Shown: positions 4,108 to 7,164 of the stretch, one piece after another | Position numbering within the stretch: position 1 is the stretch's first letter | Layout of the letters: each line of letters opens with the position of its first letter | Assembly: GCA_903929105.1 (NCBI GenBank) | Contig: CAIYTL010000037.1 | Location: 1 to 7,164, forward strand | Length of the DNA stretch: 7,164 bases | Reading direction: 5' to 3' | From: an uncultured Micrococcales bacterium | Lineage (GTDB): Bacteria > Actinomycetota > Actinomycetes > Actinomycetales > Microbacteriaceae | Notes under the pieces: generated by a model | Database searches by the model: none | What the model was told of the DNA's origin: nothing | What the model saw: only the letters and a program-made list of their open reading frames with translations | Made by a program: the position numbers and the translations under genes

Positions 4108-5977
4108 AGCGATCGTCGAAGCCAAGTCACTCGGCTGGCTGACTGGTTCAGACGCCAATGCGCCTGCACAACTTTTGCGCGACCTGAACTTTTCAATCGC
4201 GCCGGGTGAACGTGTGCTTTTGACGGGGCCTAGCGGTTCGGGCAAATCGACTCTATTGCGGGCCCTTGCTGGGGTTTTGCAACAGACCGAGACCGGCGTT
4301 TTCAGCGGTGAGTTGTATGTTCGCGGTCGCGCCGGGTTGTTGCTTCAAGACCCGGCTAACACCTTCGTAGCTGCTCGCCTTGGTGGCGAAATAGCTTTTG
4401 GTCCCGAGAACTTAGCACTTGCCGAACCTGAAATAAGGTCGAGGGTTGAGGCGTGCCTAGATCGGGTTGCCTTGCCTTATGGAGTTCATAGAGCAACCAA
4501 CGAACTTTCTGGTGGTGAATCACAGCGCATGGCTTTGGCTGGTGTTCTTGCCATGAACCCAGATTTGCTTTTGCTAGACGAGCCAACCAGCATGCTCGAC
4601 GAGTTGTCTGCAGCAAAAGTTCTGAACGCAATCAACGAGGTGCTTGATTCGCGGCCTGAAACGGCAGCCATCATCGTTGACCACAGCGCCGAGCCTTGGT
4701 CGAAGCTCGCCACCAGAGTTCTAGTTTTGAGTGCCGAGGGCAGGTTGGCCGCTGATTTGCCGATGGCCAGTTTCTTATCTGACGCAAGCGCAAAGGCTGT
4801 TCATCTAGCAACTGCATTCGACTTGGGGTATCGCACCGGCAAACCAGTGGGAACAGTGAGAGCTCTAGTCGGCCCTAGTGGTGCCGGCAAAACCACCGAA
4901 CTACAAAAAATTCTAAAAAAACTGGGCGTCGCCGAGGTGGGCTGGGTGCCTCAGCAAGCTGAGTTCACAGTGGCGGGCAACACGGTTTGGCAAAGTGCAA
5001 CAGCCACCGCAAAAAACCTTAACCTCGAAACCTCGCTAGCCTCGCGCCTGCTAACGCAGCTCGGGCTGCAAAACCAACTTCAACAAAACCCCTATCGGCT
5101 CTCAGGCGGCGAGTTGCGGCGCCTTGCGTTGGTCAGTGCGTTGGCGCATCATCCGTCACATTTAATGCTCGATGAACCAACAGTCGGCCAAGATGCCGAA
5201 ACCTGGCAGGCGGTGGCCGGTGTGATTTTGGCTGCCAAACGCGCAGGCGTTGACGTCACTTTAGCCACGCACGATGCAGAGTTGATTGCGCTCGCCGATG
5301 AAGTCATCGAAGTAGTGCCGGCCGCAACAAGGTCGGCCGTGCCACCTCGCACTGGTCGAGTGGCTCCGTTGGCCGCGTTGCTGATCTCAATGGGCCTGCT
5401 CGGCGGCTCATTTGCCATCGGCAGTGTCGAAACCGGCGCGATTGCTTTGGGCGTTGAGGCCGCTCTGGCTTTGATGTGCTGGCGAATTTTGCCTCAGCAA
5501 AAAGCCAAACGATTCGTGCCGATTCTGATTGCACTGGCTTCGATTTGGCTGTCAAACGCACTCTTCGCAGCCGATGGGGTGAACCTGCAAGCGCTCGAAC
5601 GAGCTTTAGTGGTAACTCTGCGAGTGGCCTTCTTTGCGCTGCCGAGCGTTGTGCTCGCTGGTGCGTTGCGGCCAGCAGAACTGGCAGCTGCTTTGGTGCG
5701 TTGGTGTCGAGTGCCGGCGCGACCAGCTGTTGCCGCAGCTGCAGCTTTGGTGCGACTTGAGTTTATTCAGTGGCAGTGGGCCGCTGTGCGTGAGGCTCGC
5801 AGGCTTCGGGGTTTTAACGAGGGGCACGGGCCTGTGGCGCGAACCAAAGAATTCATGGCGAGCTTGTTTGCCCTGTTGGTTCAATCGCTGCGAAGTGCCG
5901 GCGAGCTGGCAGTTGCCATGCAAGCTCGAGGGTTCGCCGAGCCTACGGCCAAAAGGCGCACCTGGGTGAAGTTCTAG
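4091..5977 (+). CDS. ykoD: Fused ECF transporter ATPases and membrane subunit (EcfA-EcfA-EcfT; YkoD-YkoC fusion)
   Basis: This 628-residue protein carries the whole energising module for YkoE. ATPase 1 (about 5-225) has Walker A GPSGSGKST (46-54), Q-loop Gln86, signature LSGGE (139-143), Walker B LLLLDEP (159-165) and switch His198. ATPase 2 (about 240-410) has Walker A GPSGAGKTT (261-269), a Q-loop at Gln288/289, LSGGE (337-341), Walker B LMLDEP (358-363) and switch His394. All catalytic residues are intact in both. The C-terminal EcfT part (about 424-628) has four or five membrane segments and the two coupling-helix Ala-Arg-Gly-type motifs, ARRLRG (569-574) and QARG (611-614). ATPase 2 is shortened before Walker A and between Walker A and the Q-loop. 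The start at GTG 4091 lies inside ykoE with no good ribosome binding site; TTG at 4097 is an alternative. Such fusions are known beside ykoE in Actinobacteria. The stop lies 33 nt from that of convergent trhO. Confidence 0.94.
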   Translation: MLLQNRAIVEAKSLGWLTGSDANAPAQLLRDLNFSIAPGERVLLTGPSGSGKSTLLRALAGVLQQTETGVFSGELYVRGRAGLLLQDPANTFVAARLGGEIAFGPENLALAEPEIRSRVEACLDRVALPYGVHRATNELSGGESQRMALAGVLAMNPDLLLLDEPTSMLDELSAAKVLNAINEVLDSRPETAAIIVDHSAEPWSKLATRVLVLSAEGRLAADLPMASFLSDASAKAVHLATAFDLGYRTGKPVGTVRALVGPSGAGKTTELQKILKKLGVAEVGWVPQQAEFTVAGNTVWQSATATAKNLNLETSLASRLLTQLGLQNQLQQNPYRLSGGELRRLALVSALAHHPSHLMLDEPTVGQDAETWQAVAGVILAAKRAGVDVTLATHDAELIALADEVIEVVPAATRSAVPPRTGRVAPLAALLISMGLLGGSFAIGSVETGAIALGVEAALALMCWRILPQQKAKRFVPILIALASIWLSNALFAADGVNLQALERALVVTLRVAFFALPSVVLAGALRPAELAAALVRWCRVPARPAVAAAAALVRLEFIQWQWAAVREARRLRGFNEGHGPVARTKEFMASLFALLVQSLRSAGELAVAMQARGFAEPTAKRRTWVKF

Positions 5978-6002
5978 TGCCAGCTTGCTTTTAGCCCGCT
6001 TA

Positions 6003-6016
6003 GGTTATAGCTAACC
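6003..6016. other. Small hairpin GGTTA-TAGC-TAACC at the convergent gene ends
   Basis: A 5-bp perfect stem with a 4-nt loop overlaps the trhO stop codon (6011-6013) in the 33-nt gap between two convergent genes. It has no T-tract on either strand and is weak for an intrinsic terminator. No other terminator is visible here, so each gene may end by Rho or by running into the opposite gene. Confidence 0.25.
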
Positions 6017-6919
6017 GACCGAACCGCCGGCGTGAGCCTTTGATAGATCGTGGGTGCAAGCACGGTTGGCATCGTCTTGACTGCAGTCTGTGCAAAGCAA
6101 AATCAAGTTGCGGCAGGCCAGGTTGGCGCAGTTGTGAAACTTGCTGGTTGGTGCGTGGCAGTTTTCACATTCGCCAATCGGCTTAGTGTCTTCGGTGAAG
6201 TCAACGTTCATGCGCTTGTCAAAGACATAGAGCGAGCCCTGCCAAAGGCCTTTATCGCCAAACTTTTCGCCATAGCGAACAATGCCGCCTTCAATTTGAT
6301 AAACCTCTTTGAAGCCACGGTTGATCATTACCGAAGACAAAATCTCACAGCGAATTCCACCAGTGCAATAGGTGACAATCGGCTTGTCTTTGAGGTGGTC
6401 ATATTTGCCCGACTCAAACTCGGCAACGAAATCGCGGGTGGTCTCGACGTCGGGAACAATTGCGTTTTTGAATTTTCCGATTTTAGCTTCGAACGCATTG
6501 CGGCCATCGAAGAACACAACCTCGTCGCCTCGTTCGGCTACCAGCTGGTTAACTTGGGCAGGCTTGAGGTGAACTCCGCCGCCAACAACGCCTTTTTTAT
6601 CAACAACTAGTTCGCCAGGGGCGCCGAAGGTGACAATTTCGTCACGCACACGAACTCTTAAACGCGGAAAATCGTCGCCCAGGCCATCTGACCACTTGAA
6701 GTCGATTTTGCGAAAGCCAGGGTATTCCTTAGTTGCGCGAACATACTTTTTGAGCGCTGACATGTCGCCACCGAGGGTGCCGTTGATGCCGTGTTTCGAA
6801 ATCAAAATGCGACCTTTTAGGCCGAGGCTTTCGCACAGGTTCTTTTGCCACAGACGCACAGCATCGGGGTCGCTCAGCGGGGCAAAGCCGTAATACAGAA
6901 TGATTTTTTGAAGTTCCAC
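6011..6919 (-). CDS. trhO: Oxygen-dependent tRNA uridine(34) hydroxylase, rhodanese family (TrhO/YceA)
   Basis: TrhO hydroxylates uridine 34 of certain tRNAs to 5-hydroxyuridine using oxygen, the first step toward wobble modifications. The 302-residue protein begins with the UPF0176 N-terminal domain (about 1-95), with KGRILISKHGINGTLGG near 35-51. A rhodanese domain follows (about 120-220), with FFDGRNAFEAKIG (136-148) and the active loop YCTGGIRCE (184-192), whose Cys185 is the expected catalytic residue. The C-terminal tail is Cys-rich (C251, C254, C264, C269, C276, C279, C288), as in bacterial homologues, and may bind metal. The start is GTG at 6919, chosen because VELQKIILYYGF aligns with the usual N-terminus. 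It has no ribosome binding site, but a TAGAAT hexamer ends 7 nt upstream, suggesting a leaderless transcript. It is divergent from the M13 peptidase gene and convergent with the transporter. The family call is very secure. Confidence 0.95.
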   Translation of the reverse strand: MELQKIILYYGFAPLSDPDAVRLWQKNLCESLGLKGRILISKHGINGTLGGDMSALKKYVRATKEYPGFRKIDFKWSDGLGDDFPRLRVRVRDEIVTFGAPGELVVDKKGVVGGGVHLKPAQVNQLVAERGDEVVFFDGRNAFEAKIGKFKNAIVPDVETTRDFVAEFESGKYDHLKDKPIVTYCTGGIRCEILSSVMINRGFKEVYQIEGGIVRYGEKFGDKGLWQGSLYVFDKRMNVDFTEDTKPIGECENCHAPTSKFHNCANLACRNLILLCTDCSQDDANRACTHDLSKAHAGGSVG

Positions 6920-6926
6920 AATCTAA

Positions 6927-6932
6927 ATTCTA
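6927..6932 (-). promoter_or_regulatory. -10 hexamer TAGAAT of a probable leaderless trhO promoter
   Basis: On the minus strand TAGAAT matches five of six consensus bases. It ends exactly 7 nt before the GTG start codon at 6919, so transcription would begin at or next to the start codon. No Shine-Dalgarno sequence is present. A weak -35 (TTGCTC) lies 15 nt upstream. Leaderless genes are common in Actinobacteria. Confidence 0.55.
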
Positions 6933-6984
6933 CCGCTGCGGGCCTTTGAGCAACATAGGGTGCGCATTTGGCAAATTATCTGCT

Positions 6985-6990
6985 TAGGAT
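6985..6990 (+). promoter_or_regulatory. -10-like hexamer TAGGAT before the M13 peptidase gene
   Basis: TAGGAT fits the actinobacterial TANNNT pattern and ends exactly 7 nt before the ATG at 6998, which again suggests a leaderless start. The AGGA inside it is 8 nt from the ATG and could instead serve as a Shine-Dalgarno sequence, with a promoter further upstream. A clear -35 is not visible. The two readings exclude each other. Confidence 0.4.
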
Positions 6991-6997
6991 ATTCCCT

Positions 6998-7164
6998 ATG
7001 ACTGAAATAACCAATGAAGCTTATGAAGCCTTTGACCCTGAGTATCGCGCCCAAGATGACCTTTTTAGGCACGTGAATGGCATCTGGCTGAAGAACTACG
7101 AGATCGAAGCAGACAAGTCGAGCGAGGGCAGCTTCAATGACCTTCGCGACGCAGCCGAACTTGC
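6998..7164 (+). CDS. M13-family (neprilysin/PepO-like) metallopeptidase, N-terminal fragment cut by window edge
   Basis: Only the first 55 residues are visible; the frame is open to the window end. The segment DDLFRHVNGIWLKNYEIEADKSSEGSFNDLRD (residues 20-51) is the characteristic N-terminal signature of bacterial M13 endopeptidases, whose usual form is D-D-F-Y/F-x-H/Y-V-N-G-x-W-L followed by I-P-x-D and F. The zinc-binding HExxH and ExxxD motifs would lie several hundred residues downstream, outside the window, so activity cannot be judged. There is no signal peptide or membrane segment, which suggests a cytoplasmic peptidase, as is usual for actinobacterial members. The protein should degrade peptides with a zinc-dependent active site, and members are generally about 630-700 residues. 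The ATG at 6998 is the first in frame after a TAGGAT hexamer 7 nt upstream. It is divergent from trhO, with 78 nt between start codons. Confidence 0.85.
   Translation, partial: MTEITNEAYEAFDPEYRAQDDLFRHVNGIWLKNYEIEADKSSEGSFNDLRDAAEL

Noticed and set aside
6050..6610. Plus-strand open frame of 186 codons opposite trhO
   Set aside because: It is a shadow of the strongly conserved trhO frame, has no ribosome binding site of note, and resembles no protein I know.

Overview
The window looks like chromosome from a small-genome, moderate-GC actinobacterium. The FhaA–FhaB–PstP order, an actinobacterial YkoE plus fused YkoD/YkoC thiamine-precursor transporter, and short gaps with overlapping genes all fit. 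A Microbacteriaceae-type freshwater lineage (Luna cluster: Rhodoluna, Aquiluna) would fit the base composition and compact proteins. That placement is inference from gene content, not a database match.

Layout. Positions 1-2044 hold a minus-strand operon, read right to left: fhaA (DUF3662 + FHA), fhaB (membrane-anchored FHA protein) and pstP (PP2C Ser/Thr phosphatase, cut by the window edge). fhaA and fhaB overlap by 4 nt; fhaB and pstP are 8 nt apart. In related actinobacteria this cluster continues into rodA, pbpA, pknA and pknB, and it controls cell-wall growth by Ser/Thr phosphorylation. A gap of about 230 nt with two short inverted repeats separates it from a plus-strand orphan gene (2272-3219). 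That gene encodes a secreted, Cys- and Trp-free protein of unknown function and ends at a strong intrinsic terminator.

Positions 3342-5977 form a thiamine-responsive unit. A TPP riboswitch is followed by a hairpin that can hide the ribosome binding site of ykoE (ECF S-component). ykoE overlaps by 17 nt a gene fusing two ECF ATPases and the EcfT membrane subunit. Together they should import a thiamine precursor (probably HMP) or thiamine, and be shut down when TPP is abundant.

On the right, trhO (rhodanese-type tRNA U34 hydroxylase, minus strand) converges on the transporter with 33 nt between them. It is divergent from the start of an M13-family metallopeptidase gene (plus strand, cut by the window edge). 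Both divergent genes have a -10-like hexamer exactly 7 nt before the start codon, as expected for leaderless transcripts.

Most of the window is recognisable core biology. I found no convincing mobile element, CRISPR array, tRNA or rRNA. The least explained item is the secreted orphan protein. The most instructive structural details are the riboswitch expression platform, the shortened second ATPase domain and the leaderless promoter pair.
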